Assembly: GCA_017577575.1 (NCBI GenBank)
Contig: PKRG01000013.1
Span: forward strand, 14,292 to 78,291
Length of the DNA: 64,000 nucleotides
Source: Acidimicrobiia bacterium
GTDB lineage: Bacteria > Actinomycetota > Acidimicrobiia > Spongiisociales > ZC4RG35
Direction of reading: 5' to 3'
The notes beneath the pieces are model-generated. The model did not search any database. It saw only the letters and a list, made by a program, of their open reading frames with translations, and was not told where the DNA came from. Numbering within the stretch: position 1 is the stretch's first letter; each line of letters begins with the position of its first letter. This document shows positions 23,920-33,051 of the stretch, piece by piece. A program made the position numbers and the translations under genes.

Positions 23920-26900
23920 ATGTTCGAGACCTCCCGAGCCGGACGCAACGACTGGCTGATCGAGGAGATGTACGAGCGCTACCTCGATTCTCCTCAGTCG
24001 GTCAGCGAGGAGTGGCGCCGCTTCTTCGAGAACGGTGGCCGCCCCGACGGCCACCAGGCATCCGCCAGCCCGACGCAGGCTGACCAGGCGCGTCCGCCGG
24101 CCGCCCCTCCCCAGGCGGGAGACGGCTCGCCGCCCCCGTCGGCCCAGCCGGCGCCGCCCGCCCGACAGGCCGACGCCGCCCCGGAGAACGCCACGCCGCT
24201 TCGCGGGATCACCGGGGTGATCGCCGAGCGGATGGACGAGAGCCTCGCCGTGCCCACCGCGACGTCGGTGCGGACGATGCCGGCCAAGCTGCTCGAGGTC
24301 AACCGCCGGATCCTCAACAACCACCTCGGCCGCCTCCCGGACGGCGGCAAGGTGAGCTTCACCCACATCATCGGCTGGGCGGTGGTGAAGGCTCTGCGGC
24401 AGATGCCCGAGCTCAACGTCTCCTTCGCCAGGATCGACGGCGCCCCTTACGCCCTGCGCCATCCCCACGTCAACCTCGGCCTGGCCATCGACCTGGAGCG
24501 CCCCGACGGCAGCCGGGTCCTGCTCGTCCCCAACATCAAAGCCGCCGACCAGATGGAGTTCCGCCAGTTCTGGCTGGCGTACGAGGACGTGGTGAGAAAG
24601 ACCCGGGCCAACAAGCTCACCCCCGACGACTTCGCCGGGACCACCGTCACCCTCACCAACCCGGGGACGCTGGGGACGCTGCAGTCCGTCCCCCGGCTGA
24701 TGCCCGACCAGGGCCTGATCGTCGGGGTCGGGGCGATCACCTACCCGCCCGAGTACCAGGCGGCCGACCCCGAGCACCTCGCCCGCCAGGGTATCGGCCG
24801 CGTCATCACCCTCACCTCCACCTACGACCACCGGGTGATCCAGGGAGCCCAGTCGGGCGAGCTCCTCGGCCGCATCCACTCCTACCTGCTGGGCGAGGAC
24901 GGCTTCTACGACGAGATCTTCACCTCGATGGGAGTGCCGTACACCCCGGCGCGATGGGCGATCGACGACAACCCGCCCGTGGGCAGCACCGAGTGGATCG
25001 CCAAGCAGGCGAACGTGTTCCGGCTCATCAACGCCTACCGGGTGCGGGGTCACTTGATCGCCGACCTCGACCCGTTGCGCATGGAGCCGCCGCGGATGTA
25101 CGAGGAGCTCGACCCGCTCTCGTACGGCTTCACGATCTGGGACCTCGACCGCGAGTTCGCCACGGGCGGGATCCTCGGCACCGAGACGATGAAGCTCGGG
25201 CGGATCCTGTCGATCCTGCGCGACGCCTACTGCCGGACCATCGGCATCGAGTACATGCACATCCAGGAGCCGGAGCAGAAGCGCTGGATCCAGGAGCGGG
25301 TGGAGGTCGAGCAGCGGCCGATCACCTCCGAGGAGCGCCGTCGCATCCTCCACAAGCTCAACGAGGCGGAGGCGTTCGAGGCCTTCCTCCACACCAAGTA
25401 CGTGGGCCAGAAGCGCTTCGGCCTGGAGGGCGCCGAGAGCCTCATCCCCCTCCTCGACTGCATCCTCACTTCCGCCGCCCAGGCGAAGATGGACTCGGCG
25501 GTGATCGGGATGGCCCACCGCGGCCGGCTCAACGTCCTCGCCAACATCATCGGCAAGCCGCCGGCGCGGATCTTCCGCGAGTTCGACGGCGACCTGCTCC
25601 CCGGGATGGAGGGGGGAGCCGACGACGTCAAGTACCACCTGGGCGCCAAGGGGGTGTACCAGACGCCGGCGGCGCCGATCGAGGTGGAGGTCGTCGCCAA
25701 CCCCAGCCACCTGGAGGCGGTCGACCCGGTGCTCGAGGGCGTCGCCCGGGCCAAGCAGGACAAGCTGGGCAGTGGCGGCTCGGACCGGGTGCTTCCCATC
25801 CTCCTCCACGGCGACGCTGCCTACGCCGGCCAGGGCGTCGTGGTCGAGACCCACAACCTGTCCCAGCTGCCGGGCTACCGGACGGGCGGGACGGTGCACA
25901 TCGTCATCAACAACCGGGTGGGATTCACGACCTCGGAGGAGGAAGCTCGCTCCAGCCACTACGCCACCGACGTCGCCAAGACGGTCCAGGCGCCGATCTT
26001 CCACGTCAACGCCGACGACCCCGAGGCGGTGGTCCGCGTCGGGCGCCTCGCCTTCGCCTTCCGTCAGGCGTTCCACAAGGACGTGGTCATCGACCTCGTC
26101 TGCTACCGCCGGCGGGGCCACAACGAGAGCGACGAGCCGTCCTACACCCAGCCGTTGATGTACAAGAAGATCGAGGCGCACCCGTCGGTGCGGAAGCTGT
26201 ACCTCGAGCGCCTGGTCAGCTCCGGGGAGATGTCGAGGGAGGAATGCGACCGGATGCTGGCCGAGTACCGCCAGCTCCTCGACGCCGCCTTCAAGAGCAG
26301 CCGGGAGCCGACCACGGTGCCCGCCCGGGTGGTGGAAGACGAACGGGAGACCGAGCCCGAGACCGCCGTCGACCGCCAGACCCTCGACTACATCCTCGAC
26401 CGGATCACCGACGTCCCGGAGGGCTTCACCGTCCACCCCAAGCTCGTTCGGATGATCGAGCAGCGACGGTCCGCCCTGGCAGACGGGCAGGTGGACTGGG
26501 CCACGGCGGAGGCGCTGGCGTTCGGGTCGCTCGCCCTCCAGGGGGTCCCGGTGCGGCTCGCCGGCGAGGACTCCCGGCGGGGGACGTTCAGCCACCGTCA
26601 CGCCGAGCTGGTCGACTACGAGACCGGCGAGAGGTGGGCTCCGCTCGAGCAACTCACCGACGAGACGCGGGTGAGGATCGTCGACTCCCTGCTGTCGGAG
26701 TTCGCCGCCGTCGGGTTCGAATACGGGTACTCGATCGAATGGCCGGAAGCGCTCGTCATCTGGGAAGCCCAGTACGGGGACTTCGCCAACGGCGCCCAGG
26801 TCATCATCGACCAGTTCATCGCCGCCGGCGAGGCGAAGTGGAACCAGAGGTCGGGGCTCACGCTGCTGCTGCCCCACGGCTACGAGGGTCAGGGCCCGGA

Positions 26901-27495
26901 GCACTCGTCGGCGCGGATCGAGCGGTACCTGGAGCTGTGCGCCGGCAACAACCTGCGGGTCGCCCAGCCCGCCACGTCCGGCCAGTACTTCCACCTGCTC
27001 CGCCGGCAGGCGCTGACCCGGCCCCGGAAGCCGTTGATCGTCTTCACCCCCAAGTCGATGCTCCGGAACAAGGCTTCGTTCGTCACCGCCGACGCCCTGA
27101 CGAGCGGGCGGTTCGAGCCGCTGGTGGTGGACCACCGGCCGCATGCCACCCGGGTCGTGCTCTGCACCGGCAAGGTCTTCCACGACCTAGACGCCCGGCG
27201 CAGGGAGCTGGGGCTCGACCACGTGGCCATCCACCGCGTGGCCCAGCTCTATCCGGTGCCCCGAAAGGCCCTGGAGGAGCTGGCGGCCGTCCACTCGGAT
27301 GCCGAGCTGGTGTGGTGCCAGGAGGAGCCCGAGAACATGGGTGCCTGGAGGTTCATGTGGCCGATCCTGCGCGAGGTCTTCGGCCGGGAGCCCCGGTACG
27401 CCGGCCGGGCGGCGTCGGGCAGCCCGGCTACCGGCTCGCTGAAGGTCCACCTCGACCAGCAGGCGAAGCTGGTCGACGAGGCCCTCGGCGTCTGA
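23920..27495 (+). CDS. kgd: multifunctional 2-oxoglutarate decarboxylase/dehydrogenase (E2-E1 fusion)
   Basis: TCA-cycle enzyme acting on 2-oxoglutarate; the actinobacterial Kgd/SucA form. The 1191-residue chain starts with a short E1-type N-terminus (NDWLIEEMYERYLDSPQSVSEEWRRFFENG), then a Pro/Ala/Gln linker. Residues about 90-330 form an E2-like succinyltransferase catalytic domain with the active-site DHRVIQG. The E1 thiamine-diphosphate part starts near residue 358 (WIAKQANVFRLINAYRVRGHL) and contains GMAHRGRLNVLANI, HLGAKGVY and the C-terminal EEPENMGAW. There is no lipoyl domain, as usual in this group, so lipoyl groups must come from another E2. Order and length match mycobacterial and corynebacterial homologues, where GarA/OdhI regulates it; no GarA gene is in view. 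Confidence 0.95.
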   Translation: MFETSRAGRNDWLIEEMYERYLDSPQSVSEEWRRFFENGGRPDGHQASASPTQADQARPPAAPPQAGDGSPPPSAQPAPPARQADAAPENATPLRGITGVIAERMDESLAVPTATSVRTMPAKLLEVNRRILNNHLGRLPDGGKVSFTHIIGWAVVKALRQMPELNVSFARIDGAPYALRHPHVNLGLAIDLERPDGSRVLLVPNIKAADQMEFRQFWLAYEDVVRKTRANKLTPDDFAGTTVTLTNPGTLGTLQSVPRLMPDQGLIVGVGAITYPPEYQAADPEHLARQGIGRVITLTSTYDHRVIQGAQSGELLGRIHSYLLGEDGFYDEIFTSMGVPYTPARWAIDDNPPVGSTEWIAKQANVFRLINAYRVRGHLIADLDPLRMEPPRMYEELDPLSYGFTIWDLDREFATGGILGTETMKLGRILSILRDAYCRTIGIEYMHIQEPEQKRWIQERVEVEQRPITSEERRRILHKLNEAEAFEAFLHTKYVGQKRFGLEGAESLIPLLDCILTSAAQAKMDSAVIGMAHRGRLNVLANIIGKPPARIFREFDGDLLPGMEGGADDVKYHLGAKGVYQTPAAPIEVEVVANPSHLEAVDPVLEGVARAKQDKLGSGGSDRVLPILLHGDAAYAGQGVVVETHNLSQLPGYRTGGTVHIVINNRVGFTTSEEEARSSHYATDVAKTVQAPIFHVNADDPEAVVRVGRLAFAFRQAFHKDVVIDLVCYRRRGHNESDEPSYTQPLMYKKIEAHPSVRKLYLERLVSSGEMSREECDRMLAEYRQLLDAAFKSSREPTTVPARVVEDERETEPETAVDRQTLDYILDRITDVPEGFTVHPKLVRMIEQRRSALADGQVDWATAEALAFGSLALQGVPVRLAGEDSRRGTFSHRHAELVDYETGERWAPLEQLTDETRVRIVDSLLSEFAAVGFEYGYSIEWPEALVIWEAQYGDFANGAQVIIDQFIAAGEAKWNQRSGLTLLLPHGYEGQGPEHSSARIERYLELCAGNNLRVAQPATSGQYFHLLRRQALTRPRKPLIVFTPKSMLRNKASFVTADALTSGRFEPLVVDHRPHATRVVLCTGKVFHDLDARRRELGLDHVAIHRVAQLYPVPRKALEELAAVHSDAELVWCQEEPENMGAWRFMWPILREVFGREPRYAGRAASGSPATGSLKVHLDQQAKLVDEALGV

Positions 27496-27651
27496 TCCGT
27501 TCGGTGTAACGCAGATCCGGTCGCGCAGACCTGATGGGTGGATGCCGCCGGGCGGGTGCGTCCTGAGGGGGTCTGGAGAACTCGGGAAAGCGCCCCCGCC
27601 ACGGCGACGCCCGCCATCGTACTCACTCGTCCCCGTGTGGGTGGGGTCTCC

Positions 27652-28548
27652 TCAGGCGCCGTCGGAGACCGGGGGCTCCACGTAGAAGGCCTCCCGGTAC
27701 TCCTCGCCGTCGTGGGAGACCACCCACGTCGAAGCCTTCTGGCACGCCGCCGGGGAGAGGAAGCGGACTCCCATCCACTGCAGCCGTCTCAGCATCTCGG
27801 GGATCACGTCCCCGTGCGAGCAGAGCACCACGGTGCTGCCCGCCACCTCGTCCAGCAGCTCGGCGATGAGCCGGGGGCTGGCCCCCTCCCGCAGGGCGTC
27901 GTGGTGCTCCACCTTGCGACCGATGCGCTCGGCGAGCGGCGCCACCGTCTGGCGGCAGCGCAGGTAGTAGGACGAGAGGATGCGGGTGATCCCCACCCCT
28001 TCGAGGGCATCTGCGATCGCCCGGGCCTGCCTCTCGCCCTTTTCGGTCAGCGGCCGCTCGGCGTCGTCTCCCTCCCACTTCGTGCGGTCGCCGGCGGCGG
28101 CGTGGCGGACGATGTGCAGGGTCGTGTGCCGGACGGGCCCGGCGAGGTTCCCGTTGCTGAGCATGCGGCGGTCGAACTGGTAGGTGAGAGCCGCCCGCGC
28201 CGTCTCGATCGGCAGCCACACCACCTGGTCGACCTCGTTGTTGGGCTGGAAGCCGTCGAACCGGTAGGGGCGCATCCAGAAGTACTCGACCTGCTTGTCG
28301 CCTCCGTCGATCCGGTAGCGGTTGGTGGCGGCGTGGCCGATCACCCGGGCGGCGAAGCCGGTCTCCTCGACGACCTCGCGGGTGGCGGTCATCTCGATGG
28401 TCTCGCCTGGGTCCTGTTTGCCCTTGGGGAGGGTCCAGTCGTCGTAGCGCGGGCGATGGACCACCGCCACCTCGATCTCGCCGGGGTCGTCGCCCCGGAT
28501 GAGGATCCCTCCGGCGGCCGAGACGACGATGGGCCGACCGGTGCTCAC
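27652..28548 (-). CDS. NUDIX hydrolase fused to histidine phosphatase (MutT1-like)
   Basis: A 298-residue bifunctional enzyme similar in layout to mycobacterial MutT1. Such enzymes hydrolyse oxidised or signalling nucleotides in two steps. The N-terminal NUDIX domain has the box PKGKQDPGETIEMTATREVVEETGF (GX5EX7REUXEEXGU form). The C-terminal domain has the phosphatase motif LHIVRHAAAG (catalytic RH), the second Arg in SSYYLRCRQT and the second His in VVLCSHGDVIPEML. The GTG start at 28548 overlaps the stop of a small upstream frame (GTGA). The 156-nt gap to the convergent kgd gene shows no gene or clear terminator. Confidence 0.88.
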   Translation of the reverse strand: MSTGRPIVVSAAGGILIRGDDPGEIEVAVVHRPRYDDWTLPKGKQDPGETIEMTATREVVEETGFAARVIGHAATNRYRIDGGDKQVEYFWMRPYRFDGFQPNNEVDQVVWLPIETARAALTYQFDRRMLSNGNLAGPVRHTTLHIVRHAAAGDRTKWEGDDAERPLTEKGERQARAIADALEGVGITRILSSYYLRCRQTVAPLAERIGRKVEHHDALREGASPRLIAELLDEVAGSTVVLCSHGDVIPEMLRRLQWMGVRFLSPAACQKASTWVVSHDGEEYREAFYVEPPVSDGA

Positions 28549-28760
28549 AGGCTCGCCCGGTGGTGGGGGACAGGGCCCGGGGCGGGAGAGGATGGGGGAT
28601 CGGCCGCCGTCAGGTCGATCGACACCGCCCCGCAGACGAAGCACGTCTGGCGGGTCAACCCCCCGCCGACCGGCTTCGGGGACCCGTATCTGTGGACACC
28701 GCGCCGGCAGTCGTGGTGGCTCCTCCGCCGGCGCAACCTGGCATGTCTACCGGAACCCAT
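28545..28760 (-). CDS. small Cys-pair protein upstream of the NUDIX fusion
   Basis: A 71-residue frame filling most of the 244-nt gap between the esterase and NUDIX genes. The N-terminal half is basic (RHARLRRRRSHHDCRRGVHRYG). A C-x2-C knuckle TRQTCFVCGAVSIDL and a Pro-rich tail follow. Support comes from about 90% G/C at third codon positions, TAGCCT ending 8 nt before the ATG, and the GTGA overlap with the next start, which looks like translational coupling. No family is recognised. A zinc-knuckle nucleic-acid-binding role is conceivable but unsupported beyond the Cys pair. It may be chance. Confidence 0.35.
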   Translation of the reverse strand: MGSGRHARLRRRRSHHDCRRGVHRYGSPKPVGGGLTRQTCFVCGAVSIDLTAADPPSSPAPGPVPHHRASL

Positions 28761-28792
28761 CGGTCATCAGGCTAGTGGCGAAACGTGCCGGT

Positions 28793-29536
28793 TCAGGGTC
28801 GGCGGCGCACCGATTCGAGATGGTCGAGCACCAGCTCGTGGAGGCGGTCACGGGAGGGGTCGAGCAGGGCGTTGTGGGCCCCCGAGATCCACTCGAGCCG
28901 CCCGCCCAGGCGGGCGGCCAGGAGCCTTCCCGAGACGGGCCGCACGGTCGTATCGTCCCTCGACTGGGCGACGAGAGCCGGTCGTCGCAGCCGGCCCGCC
29001 GCCACCCATGCCCGTCCGATCGTCTCCACCAGTTCGGCCACCGCGGCGGTGGAGTGGCGGTCGGGGGACGTCCACAGATCTGCCAGGTCCGGGTCGGGCG
29101 GCGGGTCGACCTCGGCCGGGTAGGAGGGGACGAAGCGGCGGGCGAGTGGCGCCAGGTAGGCGCGGGTGCGGCGGAGGAGCACGGGCGAGTTGATCGTCAC
29201 CAGCGACGCCGCCGCCGTCGGGCCGGCGGCGAGGATCGACAGCAGCCCGCCGAGAGACAGCCCCACCAGATGCACCCGGCGGTGGCAGGCGACGCTCTCG
29301 GCGGCCGCCTCCACCGACACCAGCCAGTCGCGCCAGCCGACCCGGGCCATCTCCTCGACGGAGCCCCGGTGGCCGGCCAGCAAGGGGGCCACGACCGTGT
29401 AGCCGCGGCGCCAGAGGAGATCGCCCAGCATCCGGAAGTGCCCCGGATGGCCGGTGTAGCCGTGGACGAGCACCACGGCATCGCCGTTTCCCCCTTCCAG
29501 CCGGAAGGGGGCGGCCCCGGCTGCGGTGGGCGCCAT
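28793..29536 (-). CDS. alpha/beta hydrolase (carboxylesterase / monoacylglycerol lipase type)
   Basis: Serine hydrolase of 247 residues acting on ester bonds of lipids or small esters. The oxyanion region is VVLVHGYTGHPGHFRMLGDLLWRRGYTVVAP. The nucleophile elbow is VGLSLGG (Ser), the acid is in SRDDTTVRP (Asp) and the His is in SGAHNALL. The arrangement matches the Est30/monoglyceride lipase group. There is no signal peptide, so it is cytoplasmic. It begins 3 nt after the stop of the fused 2-oxoacid dehydrogenase E1 gene on the same strand, so the two are almost certainly co-transcribed. A link to acyl metabolism is suggested by that context only. Confidence 0.85.
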   Translation of the reverse strand: MAPTAAGAAPFRLEGGNGDAVVLVHGYTGHPGHFRMLGDLLWRRGYTVVAPLLAGHRGSVEEMARVGWRDWLVSVEAAAESVACHRRVHLVGLSLGGLLSILAAGPTAAASLVTINSPVLLRRTRAYLAPLARRFVPSYPAEVDPPPDPDLADLWTSPDRHSTAAVAELVETIGRAWVAAGRLRRPALVAQSRDDTTVRPVSGRLLAARLGGRLEWISGAHNALLDPSRDRLHELVLDHLESVRRRP

Positions 29537-29539
29537 CCG

Positions 29540-31651
29540 TCAGTCTCTCAGGAGCAGCTCCAGCTCCATCGTTACCCGGGCGGCGTCGACGAGGCCGTGG
29601 CGCTCGATGGCGAACTGCGGCCACGGCACGTCGAAGCCGGTGACCCGCCGGATCGGCGCCTCCAGGTCGTAGATCGCCTCCTCGGCGACGACCGCGGCCA
29701 CGTCGGAGGCCACCCCGGCGGTGCCCTGCGGCTCTTGGACCACCAGGAGCCGGCCGGTGCGGCGGACCGACTCGAGGACCGTCTCCCGGTCCCACGGGAA
29801 GAGCGTGCGCAGGTCGATCACCTCCACCGAAGCGTCGACGCGTTCTGCCGCCTCCAGGCACACCGGGACCATCCCCCCGTAGGTGACGATGGTGGCGTCG
29901 TCGCCGTGGCGGCGGACCCGGGCGCGGCCGATGGGCAGGGTGTAGTGGTCGACCGGCACGTCCTCCCGGCCCGCCCGGTACAGGACCTTGGGCTCGAGGA
30001 AGATCACCGGGTCCTCGCCGGTGAGGGCGGCGGCGAGGAGGCCCTTGGCGTCGATCGGCGACGACGGGCACACCACCACCAGCCCGGGAGCGTGGACGAA
30101 ATACGCCTCGGGTGAGTCGCAGTGGTGCTCGTGGGCGCCGATGCCGGCTCCGTTGGGGAATCGGACCACGACGGGGACGGCGGCGTTGCTGCGCGTGCGG
30201 TACCGGAACCTGCCCAGGTGGGAGACGATCTGGTCGAACGCCGGGTAGACGAACCCGTCGAACTGGATCTCGGCGATCGGCCGGGCGCCCGCCAGGGCCA
30301 TGCCTATCGCCGTGCCGACGATGCCGGACTCGTTGAGAGGCGAGTCGATCACCCGGTCGGGGCCGAATCGCTCGTAGAGCCCATCGGTGATCCGGAACAC
30401 CCCGCCGGTCACCCCGACGTCCTCGCCGAGGACGATGGTGGAGTCGTCCCGCTCCATCGCCTGGTGGAGGGCGGCGTTGATCGCCTGGGCCATGGTCCAG
30501 CTCTCCGTGGGGCCGTCGGGGAGCTCGTCGTGGCCCACCTCCCAGACCTCGTCGGCGGAGAAGACGGTCTCCGGTTCGCCGTGGGACCGCTGCATGGCGT
30601 GGAGCTGGTCGACGACGTGGGCGGGGATCCGGGAGAAGGCGTGGCGGATGGTGTCGTCGCGGCCGGGGAGAGGCCGGGCCTCGATCTCGGCGATGGCGGC
30701 TTCGACCAGGTCGGCGGTCTCCATCGCCACCTTCTCGCCGGCGGTCTCGTCCCACTCGCCGCGTGATTCGAGGAACTTCTCCAGGCGGCGGATGGGGTCG
30801 CGCTGGCGCCATTCCTCCTCTTCGGCCGCCGGGCGGTAGAGGCGGGCGTCGTCGGCGGTGGCGTGCGGCCCGTAGCGATAGGTCATGGCCTCGATCAGGG
30901 TGGGCCCGTCGCCCCGGCGGGCCTTGGCCACGGCTTCCCGCGTGGCCAGGTAGACCGCGATCGGGTCCATGCCGTCGACGCGCACCCCTTCGAACCCGTA
31001 GGCGATCGCCTTCTGGGCGATGGTCTCCGCCGCGGTCTGCTTCTCGTAGGGGACCGAGATGGCGTACAGGTTGTTGGAGCAGATGAAGACGGTCGGGGTC
31101 TTCCACACGCCGGCGAAGTTCATCCCCGTGTGGAAGTCGACCTCCGAGGTTGCGCCATCGCCGAAGTAGACGCCGGTGACCGTGTCCTCGCCCCGCAGCT
31201 TCGTGACGTAGGAGTACCCGACGGCATGGGGGAGCTGGGTGGCGATGGGGACGGTGACGATGTTCTGGCGGTAGCGGTGGATGTCCCATCCGGAGTTGGG
31301 GAGGCCTCGCCAGTACGCCATGAACGCTTCGATGGGCAGGCCGCGGGCGATCTCGACGCCGTGCTCGCGGTAGGACGGGAAGATGAAGTCCCGCTCCTCG
31401 AAGGCGAGGGCGGAGCCTATCTGCACGGCTTCCTGGCCCTCGAGCATGGGGTAGGTGCCGACCCGGCCCTGCCGTTGCAGCGCCAGCATCCGCCGGTCGA
31501 GGGTGCGGGCCAGCACCATCTTCCGGTAGAGCTCCTGGTACAGCTCGGGAGGCAACCCCGGGTCGTCGCCCACGAGGCGTCCCTCCGCGTCGATCACCTC
31601 GAGGATGGGGACGGAAGGGGCGCCGACCGCTTCACGAAGTGGTGCGCTCAT
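29540..31651 (-). CDS. 2-oxoacid dehydrogenase E1, fused alpha and beta subunits
   Basis: Thiamine-diphosphate-dependent decarboxylase component of a branched-chain 2-oxoacid or pyruvate dehydrogenase complex, with both E1 chains in one 703-residue protein. Residues about 1-345 are E1alpha: RMLALQRQGRVGTYPMLEGQEAVQIG, then the ThDP motif GDGATSEVDFH...NN and the phosphorylation-loop region YRYGPHATADD. Residues about 375-703 are E1beta: GEDVGVTGGVFRITDGLYERFGPDRVIDSPLNESGIVGTAIGMAL and LRTLFPWDRETVLESVRRTGRLLVVQE. The LPNSGWDIHRYRQNIVTVPIATQLPHAVG segment favours a branched-chain-type E1 over pyruvate. No E2 or E3 gene is nearby. The upstream CACACT ends 7 nt before the ATG. Substrate uncertain. 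Confidence 0.88.
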   Translation of the reverse strand: MSAPLREAVGAPSVPILEVIDAEGRLVGDDPGLPPELYQELYRKMVLARTLDRRMLALQRQGRVGTYPMLEGQEAVQIGSALAFEERDFIFPSYREHGVEIARGLPIEAFMAYWRGLPNSGWDIHRYRQNIVTVPIATQLPHAVGYSYVTKLRGEDTVTGVYFGDGATSEVDFHTGMNFAGVWKTPTVFICSNNLYAISVPYEKQTAAETIAQKAIAYGFEGVRVDGMDPIAVYLATREAVAKARRGDGPTLIEAMTYRYGPHATADDARLYRPAAEEEEWRQRDPIRRLEKFLESRGEWDETAGEKVAMETADLVEAAIAEIEARPLPGRDDTIRHAFSRIPAHVVDQLHAMQRSHGEPETVFSADEVWEVGHDELPDGPTESWTMAQAINAALHQAMERDDSTIVLGEDVGVTGGVFRITDGLYERFGPDRVIDSPLNESGIVGTAIGMALAGARPIAEIQFDGFVYPAFDQIVSHLGRFRYRTRSNAAVPVVVRFPNGAGIGAHEHHCDSPEAYFVHAPGLVVVCPSSPIDAKGLLAAALTGEDPVIFLEPKVLYRAGREDVPVDHYTLPIGRARVRRHGDDATIVTYGGMVPVCLEAAERVDASVEVIDLRTLFPWDRETVLESVRRTGRLLVVQEPQGTAGVASDVAAVVAEEAIYDLEAPIRRVTGFDVPWPQFAIERHGLVDAARVTMELELLLRD

Positions 31652-31883
31652 AGGGGCGAGTGTGCCACAAGTCTCATGCGCGCGCCGGGACGGAGTCGAC
31701 GCCCGTAGGAGAAGGTGATCCGTCGTCTAATCGAAGACAACGCAATAGGCGCTAATCGAGCGTCTTCTGTCACTCGACCGGTATGTGTGGCTGCATACGG
31801 TGTCGCTCCCAGCCGACACGCCAGTGCGGCTGGCAAGGGCGCGCCTGAAGGTTCGTATGCAGGTCGTTATGCTCCCGGAGTAG
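31652..31883. promoter_or_regulatory. divergent control region between E1 fusion and hisC
   Basis: The 232-nt gap has no gene. It contains two direct copies of CTAATCGA (31727-31734 and 31752-31759, 25 bp apart), GAAGAC at 31733 facing GTCTTC at 31762, and distant inverted heptamers TGCATAC (31792-31798) and GTATGCA (31855-31861). On the hisC side there is a strong hairpin (31809-31833: CCAGCCG-a-CAC / GTG-CGGCTGG, loop GCCA). TATGCT (31868-31873) is a -10 candidate for hisC, ending 10 nt before its ATG. If that is the only hisC promoter, the hairpin is not transcribed and could instead be an operator. Confidence 0.4.
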
Positions 31884-32957
31884 ATGCCGACCTACCGTCC
31901 TGATCTCGCTGCCATCGAGCCCTACGAGCCCGGCCTGCCGATCGAGGAGGTGGCCCGCCAGTACGGGCTGGATCCGGCCGAGATCGTGAAGCTCGCCTCG
32001 AACGAGAGCCCGCACGGCCCCTTCCCCGAAGCCGTCGAGGCGATGGCGGCCGCCGCCGCCCACGCCAACCGCTACCCCGACAACGAAGGCTACGAGCTGC
32101 GGGAGGCGCTGAGCCGACACCTCGGCGTGCCGAGCGGCGCCATCTGGCTCGGGGGAGGGTCCTCGGAGCTGCTGCGGACGATCGCCCTGGCGGTGGGCGG
32201 CCCCGGCACCAACGCCGTGTACGCCTGGCCGTCGTTCGTCATCTACCGGCTCGGGTCGATGTGGGCGCTGAGCGAGCGACGGGAGGTCCCCCTCGACGGG
32301 GAGCACCGCCACGACCTCGGGGCGATGAAAGACGCCATCGACAACGACACCACCGTGGTGTACGTGTGCAACCCCAACAACCCCACCGGCACCCACCTGC
32401 CCACCGACGACGTGCTGGAGTTCGTCGATTCGCTGCCGGAGAGGATCACGGTGGTGGTCGACGAGGCGTACGCCGAGTTCGTGACCGCCGCCGACTACCG
32501 CAGCCTGGCGGCCGAAGCAGCGGAGCGTCCCAACCTGATCGTCACCCGCACCTTCTCGAAGATCTACTCGCTGGCTTCGCTGCGGGTCGGATACGCCATC
32601 GCCCACCCCCGGACGATCGCCGAGATGCGCCGTGCCCAGGCCCCCTTCACGGTCACCCAGGTCGGCCAGGCCGGGGCGATCGCCTCGCTCACCGCCCAGG
32701 CCGGGGTGGCGGCGCGCGTCGAGGAGAACGCCCGGGGACGGCGGATCATCCTCGACACCCTCGAGGACCTCGGGATCCCGCATGCCGACAGCCAGGCGAA
32801 CTTCGTCTGGTACAAGTCGCAGGCTGCCGACCCCCGCGGTGACTACATCCGCGCCGGGATCATCGTCCGCACCTTCGGCAGCGAATGGGTCCGGGTGACG
32901 GTGGGCACCGACGCCGAGAACCGCCGGTTCCTCGAGGCCCTGCGCGCCATCCGCTGA
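31884..32957 (+). CDS. hisC: histidinol-phosphate aminotransferase
   Basis: PLP enzyme (fold type I, HisC family) that converts imidazole acetol phosphate to histidinol phosphate; homologues can also act on aromatic amino acids. The 357-residue protein has the N-terminal ASNESPHGPFPEAVEAM and RYPDNEGYELREALS. Further motifs are GGGSSELLRTIA, VYVCNPNNPTGT (cofactor-binding Asn), VVVDEAYAEF (PLP ring Asp, then Tyr) and RTFSKIYSLASLRVGYA, where Lys is the Schiff-base residue and Arg holds the PLP phosphate. The C-terminal VRVTVGT binds the substrate carboxylate or phosphate. No other his genes are present, so it may be a biosynthetic enzyme encoded outside a his cluster or an aromatic aminotransferase. 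Confidence 0.88.
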   Translation: MPTYRPDLAAIEPYEPGLPIEEVARQYGLDPAEIVKLASNESPHGPFPEAVEAMAAAAAHANRYPDNEGYELREALSRHLGVPSGAIWLGGGSSELLRTIALAVGGPGTNAVYAWPSFVIYRLGSMWALSERREVPLDGEHRHDLGAMKDAIDNDTTVVYVCNPNNPTGTHLPTDDVLEFVDSLPERITVVVDEAYAEFVTAADYRSLAAEAAERPNLIVTRTFSKIYSLASLRVGYAIAHPRTIAEMRRAQAPFTVTQVGQAGAIASLTAQAGVAARVEENARGRRIILDTLEDLGIPHADSQANFVWYKSQAADPRGDYIRAGIIVRTFGSEWVRVTVGTDAENRRFLEALRAIR

Positions 32958-33051
32958 GCTGCGCGGCGGCCTCAGCGGATTCCCTGAATCTCCGCTCTGT
33001 CGCTACCTTTTCTCTCGTTTCCCTCCCTAGGTCCTCATCAGGAGTCCGTTC

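Noticed and set aside
27496..27651. RNA gene or small protein between kgd and the NUDIX fusion
   Set aside because: No tRNA fold, no supported reading frame and no strong hairpin seen in this 156-nt convergent gap.
32958..33051. Regulatory RNA ahead of the MMPL gene
   Set aside because: Only a -10 candidate (TACCTT) and a Shine-Dalgarno sequence are evident.
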